Assembly: GCA_964017185.1 (NCBI GenBank)
Contig: OZ024880.1
Span: forward strand, 38,654,329-38,718,328
Length of the DNA stretch: 64,000 nucleotides
Direction of reading: 5' to 3'
Source of the DNA: Rugalucina vietnamica
Lineage: Eukaryota > Mollusca > Bivalvia > Lucinida > Lucinidae
The position numbers and the translations under genes were made by a program. The notes beneath the pieces are model-generated. The model was not told the origin of the DNA, searched no databases, and was given only the letters and a program-made list of their open reading frames with translations. The stretch's first letter is position 1; the number at the start of each line of letters is the position of its first letter. Positions 50,151 through 60,839 of the stretch are shown in pieces.

Positions 50151-51415
50151 GCTGGGAACTATGAAAAGGTATGCTGTAAATATACATACAATGACTTACA
50201 TGTATGTGTGTATATGAACAGCATCTTATTAAAATAATAAACCTTTTCATAGGCTAACGTGATGAGTCGAGTTTTCCTTGTGGATTTTTACTTTCAGAAA
50301 GAAAACAAAGCCTTATTTAGGCAGCAAAAACGTTTGTTTGGTATGTTCTGTAATAATATGGAGCAAATTCCATGGGGTGGGGGGGGGGGGTCTAAGATAG
50401 TGGGCGAGTTGTCTTTTAAAGTGGGGCGAGTTGTCTATTAAAGTGGGGCGAGTTGTCTTCTAAAGTGGGGCGAGTTGTCTTCTGAAAGTGGGGCGAGTTG
50501 TCTTGGGGCGAGTTTTATGTGGGGCGAGTTGTCTTGGGGCGAGTTGTCTTTGGGGCGAGTTGTCTGTAATTCTGATTAAAGCAATCAACAACTGTAGGAG
50601 TTATGATAAAAAATTTTGCCAAATTTGTTTCTGCAGACTTCAAGCAAAAAGTCTTGAAACTTCCTTATTTTTTGTCTGATTTTGAGAAACTTTTTACCAA
50701 AATGTAGGGCATAGAATGTAGATTCAGAAAAAGGGCATGGCGCTGAGAAAAAGGGCATGGCGCTGGAGAAAAAGGGCATGGCGCGGCGCCATAGTAAAAG
50801 TGGCTAGGGGAAACACTACATACCAACTGAGTGCTGATATATAGGGCAAAAATCACTGAACCATGAAATTAGGTCACAGCGACCTATAAGTACTTTGGGG
50901 TCAAATCTGAAAGAAGTATGAAAATATACCAGCTGAGTGTCAAGATTTAAGGCAAAATCACTGAACCATGAAATTGGGTCACATAGACCTAGGACTACTT
51001 TAGGGTCAAAGGTCTTGTCATACACAAACATACTGTGAAAGAAATATGCTCATGTACCAATGAGTGCCAAGATATAAGGCAAAATCACTGAACTGTGAAA
51101 TCAGGTCACAATGACCTAGGACTACTTTAAGGTCAAAGGTCTTTGTCATATGCAAATATTGTGCAACACAAACTGCATTTTTTTGTGATTTCCGAATTTG
51201 ACCCATTCAATTCAAACATGCTGTATTATGCATAATATGCAACATTTTGGTTTGAAATTTTCACAGATCATGTGAATAATTCTAAATTTATGTTTAAAGA
51301 CAGACAATCATATATTTTTAAAATAATCAAGTTCAAATAGGGAATTAATTACTGTATGCGTTTGAAGTTTCCTTAAGTATATCGTTTTAACAAGATACCC
51401 TAGTATCAACAGATG

Positions 51416-51600
51416 TAGGGGAGCATAGTTGCCTAGTGTTAGATTGTAGGACTCCGAATTTAGAGGTCCTGGGTTTGTATATTGACACTTAAGTTATTTA
51501 TACACGGAAGACATTATTTCACCATAATGCTGACCAGTGAGTACTCAGGAAGCATTGGCTCTGCCCCTGAAAACATTGTTGACTTGGATGGAAAGCCAAG
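51416..51600 (+). mobile_element. SINE copy, plus strand
   Basis: The head GGGAGCATAGTTGCCTAGTG and GAGGTCCTGGGTTTGTATA (decayed B box), and the body AGTGAGTACTCAGGAAGCATT, follow the 6772 SINE layout. Confidence 0.65.
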
Positions 51601-52178
51601 AGAGATTACATTTGTTGCTATATCAGCTATTTTCTGTTATTTTTGATAGGAAATACTTATTTAACAAGATTTTTACTGTTATGTTTACCGTTTATTGATA
51701 TTTAACAAGATTTTTCTATTGTTATACAGATTATATTTTTTCATCACTTTATAACAAGATATTTTTATAAGAAGGGCATAACATAAAGGATTAAATAAAA
51801 AAAATTCTCTCAGTAGCTTTGATTTGCTCCCAGTAGCATATAAAGCGCAGCATAGAGAGCTAAGAACTGATTAGGGACTTAAGCAATGACCTATTGTTGT
51901 TAATATGAAAAAAAAAAAAATGAAGATTTCATATTAAAATACATGTACATTCTTTTTTTTTTCTTGGGCCCTTGAGGCTAGAAACTGTCCTGTTGCTTGA
52001 TGCCTCCAAGCATAGCTGTTAACCTATGAACAGTTGAATACTAGCCAACTGCTTAGCCAGATGGCTACCTTGGTGGGAAAGAGCTAATCATCTTGCTGTT
52101 CATGCATGTTCTTAAATTTAATGTGATGTCTTTTGCTTCCTTTCTTTCTTGCCTGGTGTCTGTGTTGGGATTTTAGAT
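51601..52178. other. Intergenic, nothing recognised
   Basis: AT-rich, with A and T runs near 51907 and 51953. No ORF or repeat end could be supported. Confidence 0.4.
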
Positions 52179-52413
52179 GAGCCACGTCATGAGAAAAATG
52201 GATTTTTGCCTTTACGAAAACAAAGGCGCAGATCAGCTGTGCAGTATCTGCACAGCTGATCATCGCCTTTGTTTTCGCTACTCGTATAGTACAATTCCTC
52301 TTCTTCCTCAATCCGAAATTTCAGGCTTCTAGCCATCTTCTTAAGCTGCACAGGTCTGTTTGTGTTGGACCTGGTCGGAAACCCCGAAGACCGGTTTTCT
52401 CATGTCACAGCTC
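52179..52413 (+). mobile_element. GAGCC-family MITE
   Basis: GAGCCACGTCATGAGAAAAATG to GGTTTTCTCATGTCACAGCTC in type. The core hairpin is GATCAGCTGTGCAGTATCTG. Confidence 0.85.
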
Positions 52414-52563
52414 AAATTCCTGCACTTTCTTATTTTACTTAAAAAGGCAAAGCCTACTCTGGAAAAGCATAGCTGTTTTAATACTGGGAATAATCGGCTT
52501 CAAAACAAAAAAAGTTTCAAGAAATGTCATTTAATATTTTATAAAAAGAGTACATGTATTAGA

Positions 52564-52857
52564 TATTCTAACACACCTCGCCTATATAGCCAATAGTAAA
52601 AAAACGTGTTATATTGTGCAACAATTTCACTGGGCGAATAAGCGTGACGTTACTTTGCGGCATTTGTGACGTCAGCTATCCCACAAAGCAGCGTTAGACG
52701 GTGAAACGTCGTTTTAGCGCACAACAAACGTAATAACTGTGTGTAAATACCAGCATTACAGTCAAATATTTGGCGGGATATCTGCAATGCAATGGCGGAA
52801 AGCTGAACGATATCGACGGTTTCAGCAACATTTATTCCGTTTATTGTGTGTTAGAAT
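52564..52857. mobile_element. MITE with ATTCTAACACAC ends
   Basis: ATTCTAACACACCTCG at the left, TTGTGTGTTAGAAT at the right. The interior is GC-richer than its surroundings (GTGACGTCAGCTATCCCAC). Confidence 0.7.
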
Positions 52858-52858
52858 C

Positions 52859-53032
52859 GAAATAGATCAGCTCAAGTGCGTGAATTGTTGAATAATAATT
52901 CACTGTTTGTCGGTCAGTTGTAAGAAGATAAATCACTCGCGCTACGCGCTCGTGATTTGATCTTCTTTACAACTGACCTCCAAACAGTGAATTATTACTC
53001 AACAATTCACTGCTAGAGCTGATCTATTTCTT
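52859..53032. mobile_element. Foldback palindrome
   Basis: AAATAGATCAGCTCAAGTGCG and TGAATTGTTGAATAATAATTC pair with the right arm ending AGAGCTGATCTATTT. The apex AATCACTCGCGCTACGCGCTC is itself palindromic. It abuts the previous MITE. Confidence 0.8.
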
Positions 53033-54308
53033 AAATAAAAGTCCATTATTTAACATGCTAATGTTAATATGAATACATTTGAGCCTAACGATAAGAAACT
53101 CCTATGGCACTACCCATCTATGCCCTAAATTTAAAAATTTAGTCCTCTACCATCCCTGGACATGATGTTTAACCTGGTGTAAGTCAACCTGTTCAGAAAT
53201 TCCGAAGAGAAGTTTTTCTCATCAAGATTCAAGTGTTGATGCAGGAGCATAAGCCGAAAATTTCAAATCGTACACACAAAGAGTAAAAACAGCCAAATTT
53301 GTGTGTTTAAATGACAAAAAAGCCAAATCATTAGTTACCTTTAACTTTTTACATAACACACATGCATTCTGTGAGTAAATGGTGGTATGCCTATGTTGAA
53401 TAGTCAAATCCTGGTTGGAAACAATGCCTGTTTTTGTATAGGCCCAAACTTTGCACCAAGTTTATTTTCTTACCAAAAGGCTCAAAGCTCTGCATTTAAA
53501 CAAACACAGCAGAACTACTGAACAATAAGCATCATGAGTTACAACCAAAGACATGGTCCCAGACCTTTAACAAATGAAAAATCACAAATACTGTTCACAA
53601 AAAGTAGGGCATTTAAAAAGTACAAAAAAGTACATGTATTTCCATGCAGGCTAAAGGTAAACATTGATGCAGAGCATTTTCTTCAGTCCTAACTTAATCC
53701 TGCACTGAAAGGGAACTTTTTTTTTTTGCTTATTTTTTTTTTTTTTAATTTGCTTATCTGAACAACATTTATGATCATTTATTGAAATTAATGTTTGTTT
53801 TTTTTTAAATTGTATATTGGTAGATTGGTCACCTTCTAGAACATTATTTGCCTGAAGATGCTGTAAGTTGAACTTTTTTTTGCTTTCTTTTTTCAATAAA
53901 ATCTTTGGTAAACATCCTGAATGGAAATGATTCAACTGATTTCTAGACAAATTAAAATGAAATTTTAGGGTCAAACAAAATACATGTATGTCGTACTTAT
54001 GTGAACAGTATACTTATACAAGCAAATTACTTTCGAGCTTAAATAAAGAAATGCTGTATAGATAATTGCACAGTCTCAGAGAGTTTTTATAGCAAAAATA
54101 TGATCAAAAGACCAGCATTAATGACATGACAGTAATCTAACTTCATATAGTATTGCATAGAATTAGCTTAACACTAAAAGCATAGAAAAAATATATTGCT
54201 TTAATGTAACAAGATGAAAACAAAACATCTAAGATATTTTAAAATCTTTCAAAAAAGACCAATAAGACTTAGTGAGGCATTATACAATTTGGTCAGTCAT
54301 AGATATTA
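53033..54308. other. Intergenic, only repeat traces
   Basis: Traces of the GAGCC MITE near 53170-53225, T/A-rich runs at 53718-53750, no supported gene. Confidence 0.4.
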
Positions 54309-54588
54309 CATCAGGAAAACATGTCCGTGCAATGAATACCCCCTTAAACCCCACTTTTATATAGAAAAACTGGGGTTTGCAGGGGTATACCTATTTTTCT
54401 TATTTTTGCTCCAAAACATAGATTGTGGGTACTCGTTAGAACCGCCTCGGCGAGGCGGTTCTAACGTGTACCCACAATCTATGTTTTGGAGCAAAAATAA
54501 GAAAAATATCAAAATTTTTCTAATGAAAATTTTCTTTTTTTACAACTTTAAAAATTTCTGTATATTGCATGGGCGTGTTTTCGTAATG
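54309..54588. mobile_element. Palindromic MITE, copy I (best preserved)
   Basis: CATCAGGAAAACATGTCCG at the left, GGGCGTGTTTTCGTAATG at the right. The centre ACCGCCTCGGCGAGGCGGT is perfect, with arms of about 60 bp almost free of mismatches (CTCCAAAACATAGATTGTGG and complement). Confidence 0.93.
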
Positions 54589-54711
54589 GGCTTTTTCTTT
54601 ACTAGCCTGACTCCTTATTTTTAAAAATAAAGATGCTAAAGTAGCTTTTTTCACAAGTCTAACTTAGATAATTAAGTCTAACTTATATAATTCACAATAA
54701 AATCTGAACTA

Positions 54712-54943
54712 AGCCGTGTCATGAGAAAACCAACATTTTGCATATGCGAAAACATAGACGCAGATCAGCTTCGCAGTTACCGCGAAGCTGATCAGTGCCT
54801 TTGTTTTCACTACACGGACGTACAATGCCTCCTCTACTTAAAATCAAAATTTCAAGATTCTGGCTTTCTTCTGTGCTCGTACAACTCGGTTTGTGTCAGA
54901 TCTGTTCGGAAGCCACTTTGTTGGTTTTCTCATGACGCGGCTC
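54712..54943 (+). mobile_element. GAGCC-family MITE
   Basis: AAGCCGTGTCATGAGAAAACC to GGTTTTCTCATGACGCGGCTC. Confidence 0.85.
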
Positions 54944-55275
54944 AACTGAAAAATTCCCCTGCCCAACAAGTTCTTGGCCAGTGTCAGGCTATCAGGCTAG
55001 TGCTATTGCTATTTTCGATCACTCTGGAGGGCAGTGGACGAAAAATAAAAGATGAATTCTGTTTTAAAAAGCCAAGTTCAGGGTGCTCGTTAGAACTATC
55101 TCACTAAGATTTATTTTAACAAATAAGGTGCATTCCCAATAGAACCACCTTTGATGCTTATCAAATGTGTAAAAAGCTTGCCTAAGACTTCCTTTTAAGC
55201 ATGACAATAAGGGGCATTTCGATAACAGGGAATCAAAAATCCCTTTTAAAGTGTAGGTCAATTAAATCCATATGT

Positions 55276-55450
55276 GAGCCGTGATGCAAGAAAAACGGTC
55301 TTCGGGTTTCCAAACCGGTCTGTACAGTCTCAGAATTCATTTCTTGCTAAATCCCAAACTTCAAGTCTGAAAATTTTCTGTTGCTACTGGCAGGTTTGTG
55401 TAAGACTTGGACGGAAACCATCAAGACAGGTTTTCCTCACTACGTGACTC
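55276..55450. mobile_element. GAGCC-family MITE, core deleted
   Basis: GAGCCGTGATGCAAGAAAAACG to GGTTTTCCTCACTACGTGAC. Confidence 0.75.
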
Positions 55451-55513
55451 ACGTATCAATTAGTCACATGATGTGAATATCTGCTATCAGCACCTTTAAT
55501 ATCTCTTCATAAA

Positions 55514-55748
55514 GAGCTGTGTCACGAGAAAACCAGATTTTTGTCTATGCGAAAACAAAGGCGCAGATCAGCTTCACAGTAACTGCGAAGCTGATCAGCG
55601 CCTTTGTTTTCGCTACTCGGATAGTACAATTTCTCTTCATCCTAAATCAGAAATTTCAAGCCTCAAGCCATCTTCTGTGCTTGTACAGCTCTGTTTATGC
55701 AAGACCTGGTTGGAAACCCCGAAGACTGGTTTTCTCGAGTCGCGGCTC
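55514..55748 (+). mobile_element. GAGCC-family MITE
   Basis: GAGCTGTGTCACGAGAAAACC to GGTTTTCTCGAGTCGCGGCTC, with the full hairpin core. Confidence 0.88.
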
Positions 55749-56069
55749 ACATAGGCAGCACCTTAAAATCGTGACTTTTGTCATTTTCAATGGTTGTATA
55801 GCTTATTTCTTACTGACATGGTCATGAGCTGGAGACAAATTTTCTCAACACAGTTCAACCTCATTTTAACACGCTTCATTATAACGAGGTTTTCAATTCA
55901 TGGTTCCCAAAATGATTATTTGCTATATGTGTTAGTAACCTCATTATAACATGGTTTCACTTATAACACATTCTGTTTCTATGGACTCAAAAGATAGTGT
56001 TATAATAAGGTTGACCTGTATGTTGATGATTTGAGAAACTTCAATTTTGTTCCTAAACCTTATTCACCA

Positions 56070-56260
56070 TCAAAGTGATTCTTTAATCAATGTTATGACT
56101 TCTTTGTCATGTACTCCTTGTAGGAGAAGTTCAGTATTATATGCTACAATCTTCTTCCTCTTTGCAGCTTTTAGTGTTCCAACTAGGGCTTCAAATAGAT
56201 TGGCACACCTGTCATCATTAAACAACACACCAAATGTCACGGCATAATGCCCATCTTTGT
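56070..56260 (-). CDS. ABRACL: ABRACL coding exon 2
   Basis: Acceptor TATCCACAG|ACAAAG, stop TGA at 56072-56070. A MITE fragment begins about 25 nt upstream. Confidence 0.95.
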
Positions 56261-57735
56261 CTGTGGATAGAAAAGAAACAATATAACATGAGAAAACCAA
56301 CATTGTGGTTTCCGACTGGGCAACAGAAAAAGGCCAGAAGGTTAAAATTTTGGATATAAGAAGAAGAGGGATTGTACTATCTGTCTGGCGTATGAAACTT
56401 GATTTTTTTTACATAAAGCGTTGTCTTCCAGGTAAACCATAAAACCAATTATCCATAATTGACTTGCCTATTCAATAACATAGTAAAATTTTTCGAAAGC
56501 ATGGTCTTTTTGTGTATAATAAAGCAAATTAATGGTACATTCAAGTACAATAATTTTTAGATATTAAAAGAGAAAAGACTGTAGAATAACACTATCATAA
56601 AATTATTTTAATTTGATAAAGTTTGACCCTCTTAATAATGATATGAAATACAGTAAAAATTGAAAAAAGTACCATTTAACAGTACAATTTTGGTGTTCAA
56701 TACTTCTCTTAAAGTTAAAATATTATGTCAATAAAATTTACACTGTTGGAAAGCTAATTAAATTGTGCAGATCTGCACTAATTTTCAGTGTGAATCTATA
56801 AACAGAAATCTTAATTTCTATATTTCAAACAGAAGGTTTTAAGTATTTTCAGGGCTAATTTCCAATATTTTCTGCCAATATTGATTTTTTCTGACCACAT
56901 TACCTGGATTTTGACTGGACCACGAATAAGCAAAAATTATAGACAAATGTATTGGAGATTCAAATCCATCGAAAAATATTAATCCAAGTATCTGTGAAGC
57001 GAAAACAAAGGCGCTGATCAGCTCTGCAATAACAATCAGCTGTGCAGTTACTGTGGCAAAAATCTAGTTTTCTCATGACATGATTACATTATTGTCATAG
57101 TTTTGCTTTCATAGACACTTCACTGGTGACATTTTTTTGTGCAGTGTTGGCTACCAGAAGCACCCTTTGTTTTCGCATAGGCAAAAATCCTGTTTTCTCA
57201 TGACGCAGCTCATTTGTCTTGCTCAGGGACAACATGGCGACAGATGCTTTTAAAACTCCTACAACATGCTCTATAGTCTGGACAACACTCTACATGTGCC
57301 ACGGTGGCTGACAGACTCCCTCCCTTTGTACATGTATATAAACATAGTTTCATTCATAAATTGATCATGAAATTTGCATCTTGTCAATCAGATTATGAGA
57401 TATAAATGAGCCACCTCGTGAGAAAACCAACAATCTGCATATGTGAAAACAAAGACGCAGATCAGCTTCGCGGTTACCGCGAAGCTGATCAGCGCCTTTG
57501 TTTTCGCTACACGGATAGTACACTTCCTCTTCTTCTTAAATCTGAAATTTCAAGCTTCTAGCCTGCTTCTGTGACTGTGCAGGCTAATTTGTGTCAGACC
57601 TGTTCAGAAACCACATTGTTGGTTTTCTCACGAGATGGCTCAAATGAATAATATAATGTACTATAAAATGCAACCTTTTTCTCCAAGTCTTTGAATTTCT
57701 TCTATCAAGAGCTGTACTTCATGTTCAACATTCAT
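56070..57735 (-). CDS. ABRACL: ABRACL, Costars-family protein (2 exons)
   Basis: Exons 57735-57675 and 56260-56070 join in phase to 252 nt, 83 aa plus stop (human is 81 aa from memory). Exon 1 gives MNVEHEVQLLIEEIQRLGEK with donor AAAG|GTTGCA. Exon 2, after TCTATCCACAG, gives DKDGHYAVTFGVLFNDDRC, ANLFEALVGTLKAAKRKKIV and LLLQGVHDKEVITLI. The Costars fold is a small winged-helix-like actin-associated regulator linked to cell motility (established for ABRACL and for the ABRA C-terminus). Conservation of FGVLF-DD-CANLFEALVGTLKAAKR is decisive. The intron holds several GAGCC-family MITEs. It looks intact. Confidence 0.95.
56285..56392. mobile_element. GAGCC-family MITE fragment
   Basis: AACATGAGAAAACCAACATTG to GATTGTACTATCTGTCTGG. 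The right half is missing. Confidence 0.65.
56995..57212. mobile_element. Broken GAGCC-family MITE pieces
   Basis: GTGAAGCGAAAACAAAGGCG with GATCAGCTCTGCAAT at 56995-57080, and CCTTTGTTTTCGCATAGGC to GTTTTCTCATGACGCAGCTC at 57160-57211. Confidence 0.65.
57408..57641 (+). mobile_element. GAGCC-family MITE
   Basis: GAGCCACCTCGTGAGAAAACC to GGTTTTCTCACGAGATGGCTC, AAAT on both sides. In the ABRACL intron, 33 nt from exon 1. Confidence 0.9.
57675..57735 (-). CDS. ABRACL: ABRACL coding exon 1
   Basis: ATG at 57735 preceded by GACAGG. 20 codons plus one base, donor G|GTTGCA. A MITE ends 33 nt downstream of the donor. It is too short to appear in simple ORF scans. Confidence 0.9.
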
Positions 57736-57787
57736 CCTGTCTCCCTCTCGGACCTATACAATGTTACTGGTATCTGAAAGTAGATAT

Positions 57788-58020
57788 GAGCCTGTGCATG
57801 AGAAAACCAACAATTTGGGTTTCAACCAGGTCTGACATAAATCGGCCTGTACAATCACAGAAGCAGGCTAGAAACTTGAAATTTTGGATTCAAGAAGAAG
57901 AGGGATTGTACTATCTGTGTAGCGAAAACAAAGGCGTGATCATCTATGCTGTTACTGCGAAGCTGGTCTGCGCCTTTGTTTTCGCATATGAAAATTGTTG
58001 GTTTTCTCATGCGGTGGCTC
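57788..58020 (-). mobile_element. GAGCC-family MITE
   Basis: GAGCCTGTGCATGAGAAAACC to GGTTTTCTCATGCGGTGGCTC, ATAT on both sides. It lies about 50 bp upstream of the ABRACL start codon, so probably in its promoter or 5' UTR. Confidence 0.88.
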
Positions 58021-58031
58021 ATATTGTATTT

Positions 58032-58165
58032 GAGCAATATCATGAGAAAATTAGTCATTAACAAAGCCACAGATTAGCTGTGCAGTGCCTTGCTTTAGCA
58101 ACATAAATAGTACAATCATGCTTTTTACTGAACATTGAGAATGTCTAGCTTGCATATGTGCAGCA
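58032..58165. mobile_element. GAGCC-family MITE fragment
   Basis: GAGCAATATCATGAGAAAATT, then CACAGATTAGCTGTGCAGTGC and decayed sequence. Confidence 0.6.
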
Positions 58166-58733
58166 TGCAGCAAAGATCAAAGTTTGCTGTTATTGTGCCA
58201 ATTAAATCAGGTAAACATGTTTTCGTATGAGCTAGCGCATTTATCTTGCACTGGTGGGGGTTGTATGTTAATCGGCCTGCCTGGGTTGATCTTTTCTACA
58301 AAGAGGGTGTTTTGGGAAAACAGGGAAAACACACCCATTTTTCTACATCACGAATTGCTTGTGCTGTTACTTTTGTTCATTAAAACTAAACAAAACAACC
58401 TGAGCCCAAACATGTGGCAGCTGCGTTTTACAACTCCTTGAAGCAGATGATCATAAGACTGAAGCAGAGAAATATGAAAAAAAACAAAACAAAAAAAAAA
58501 CCAAAAAAACAAAAACATAAATTTGAAGACAAATTAAACATGCTTCCTCCTGTTAGTAGCTTAATTTCAAGTGTCATGAAATTTTGGCGAATTTACAATG
58601 AGAAAATTTCGCGACACTCGTACGAATATTGTATGACAGTAGTACGACAGTCAAGCGACAGTCTTGAGAAAACATGTGAACAGCTCGCGACTATCTGGAG
58701 AGAAAAAAAACTAAGCGACATTCGTATGAATCT

Positions 58734-59282
58734 GAATCTGAATAGTTTACTGGTGACACGCCAAATGACATTATTTCACCAGGGGGTTCGAGTGGGGGAG
58801 AAATTAGTCCCTTGAACGCACGAGTGAAGCAAACTTGGACACACAGTCATCAGACATTTCAGCAGAGGATATAAGTGAATCAGGGAGGTCATTCCAGTCC
58901 CTGATAGTCTGTGGAAAGAAACTACTTTTGTACGCTTCTTTGCTAGCTGAAGGTATCTGAAAAGCCAAAGAGTGTTGATTTCTACAACGCCTATTCTTTG
59001 GGATAAGGTCATCTGTTGGTATTCTGGCTTTACCCTTTAGACCTTTGTATAGCAATATATTATATAAAGTCTACTATCCTTCCTCCTTTTCTTAAGAGAT
59101 TCCCATTTCAGTTGACCTAAAATGCCAGTCATGGTCCCAGTTTCAAAAACATAATTTCCCGTCACAAACCTTGCCGCACGATTTTGGACCTTTTCCAGTT
59201 CTTCCTGGAGACCATGAGTGAGGGTCCAAACTGAGCTTCCATATTCCAAGACCGGCCGCACCAGTCCTTTATAAGCTGTCGT
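58734..59282 (-). mobile_element. LINE 3' fragment inserted in the above element
   Basis: The minus strand encodes AYKGLVRPVLEYGSSVWTL, KVQNRAARFVTGNYVFETG, GQLKWESLKKRRKDSRL, then (shifted by a frame) KSSFFPQTIRDWNDLPDSL and a stop. The 3' UTR ends GTCACCAGTAAACTATTCAG, then ATTCAGAT repeats at 58734-58745. It is 5' truncated, as is usual for LINE insertions. Confidence 0.85.
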
Positions 59283-59345
59283 GAGGCACTCTCCCGATCG
59301 CAACTGCTGTACGAATGAAAATGAAACTAAAGCTATCCCGGCGAT

Positions 59346-60295
59346 ATGGGTTTTCACGCACATACGCTTAAATGTTTCTGTTTGCAGAACAACAAACAAA
59401 GTTATGCACTTACCTTTTGTCTGTTAAATGCTGTGCGATTACTTGTTTATTTACAAAGATCGCCACAAAATATCAATGATCTCATACCGCGGAAGCCATG
59501 TTTTCTTTGGGCTACCCAAATTCCATAACTTGTGAAAAACGTCATAAGAAATCACGCACTTTCTAAAAATAGCGTTTTTCTCAATGTCACTGTGCTGCAA
59601 GTAGTCGGATGAAAAGGAAATTATTGAGTAGATGACAAAGTTTCATAAGGAGGTGAAATTTAATGAACAAAAAGCAATTGGCTCATTTATTTTTTATCTT
59701 GAACAAATTGACTTGTTTCCCTCTGGATTAACATGGCCTGTCAATCTGTTTCTCTAAGAAGCTGCTGGAACTCCATAATTCCTTGTTATCTTTCTTATAG
59801 AGCACTTCATCTCCTTTACTTTCCGATGGGCAGATGCCAATTGCTGTAGGTGATTATGGGCATTAATGCCCTCACATAGCCAGTTGCATAACAAAATACA
59901 CTAAAGAAGCACCCATGGGGGCGAGATGACCAGGTACCACTCATAAAATAAAATTAGCGTGTAGCATGTCCTATACAGTGAAAATATTATAATGAGGCTA
60001 TCAGGGTCATGTAACCCGGATGAGACCTTGAAGATGACATATGGCGGGAGCAGACACAGAAGTCAGAGAACAATTTTACTGCTTTTTAAGGAAATGCGAG
60101 GGATTTTAAGAAAGGGGCAAAAGGGAGTTAGTAAAAATAACATTTTCTACCCTCACTGAAATTGTGAGTATGAAATTTACCGTTCCAAGCTAAATTTTTC
60201 ACATATTTTATCGCAGTTGCTTAAAGTCATCGTCAGTGTAAATAAACAGAAAGCGATGACGTATTACAGTGTCACGTTCTCAAAATATCCAGCCG
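59346..60295. other. Element interior or intergenic, nothing recognised
   Basis: No gene supported. Includes GTCATAAGAAATCACGCAC and AT-rich stretches. It could be interior of the surrounding rearranged element. Confidence 0.35.
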
Positions 60296-60839
60296 TAATG
60301 TACTGTGCGTGAAATCGTATGTGCGTGAAAACGTAAGTTCCGACGATACATTCATGGGACAGGTTTGCGACACTCACATGAACATCGTACAACTGTCGCA
60401 TGACAGTCTTGCAACATATTTTGGCAAAAAAATATGCATGAGATTTTTAAACATATATAAAACCTTTGCCACAAGCTACCTAACTGGTTCGCGACATGTG
60501 AAAATTCTCAAGACACTCATGCCACACTTGAACGAATGTTGTGCGAACGGTCCGTGATTAAATTCTCAAAACAGTTGCGAGTTATTCGCATGCCAGTGAG
60601 ATACTAGCTTATGACAACTCGATCTCGCCTCTATATTTAAATTTATGTTGTTGTTTTTTCTATCAAAAATGTGAACTTTTAAAAAGCTTTTCTTGTTTTA
60701 ATTCCCAAGTGGCTTCAGAATCAGAATATCTTGTTTCCAATTAAAAATAGTTGCGGGCTTAAGTATCATCGAAACAGACTATAAGAAGCAATAATCAGCA
60801 AAAGTAAATGAATCATTACTTTGATTAACCGTTTTTAGA

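Larger units (their letters stand above)
49433..50573. mobile_element. Element with tandem-repeat inverted ends (ACAACTCGCCCC)
   Basis: Left end (49433-49615): about nine units of ACAACTCGCCCC, several spaced by ACTTTAAAAG-type 8-10 bp. Right end (50385-50573): the same series inverted (GGGGCGAGTTGT), in mirrored order. An 8-bp direct repeat GATTAAAG flanks it (49425-49432, 50574-50581). Inside the ends GGAATTTGCTCCATATTATT is also mirrored. The cargo is MITE J, a SINE tail and an RT fragment. The 8-bp duplication suggests hAT-like mobilisation. It has no transposase. Confidence 0.88.
48894..50818. mobile_element. Inverted-repeat element with TAGTGTTTCCCC ends
   Basis: The left TAGTGTTTCCCCCAG mirrors the right CTAGGGGAAACACTA, flanked by CATAC on both sides (48889-48893, 50819-50823). 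The subterminal DNA repeats AAAAGGGCATGG and AAAGGGCACTTT. The ends recall hAT elements, but a 5-bp duplication does not. It has no transposase. It hosts the element at 49433-50573. Confidence 0.8.
48405..51180. repeat. Satellite of 105-130-bp units, split by an inserted element
   Basis: Units repeat GGCAAAATCACTGAACCATG, AAATTAGGTCACAGTGACCT and GTATGTTCATATACCAACTG. Units lie at 48405-48893 and resume at 50819-51180. The gap is the element at 48894-50818. Confidence 0.85.
58570..60608. mobile_element. Second TATCTCA-TGGCATGCGA element, rearranged and interrupted
   Basis: 58570-58733 matches the interior of the 9884-10540 copy (AAATTTTGGCGAATTTACAA, GCGACTATCTGGAGAGAAAA). 59283-59345 continues it (GCAACTGCTGTACGAATGAA). 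60330-60608 is the outer arm inverted, ending GAATTATTCGCATGCCAGTG-like sequence and AGATACTAGC. A LINE fragment fills 58734-59282. Confidence 0.7.
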
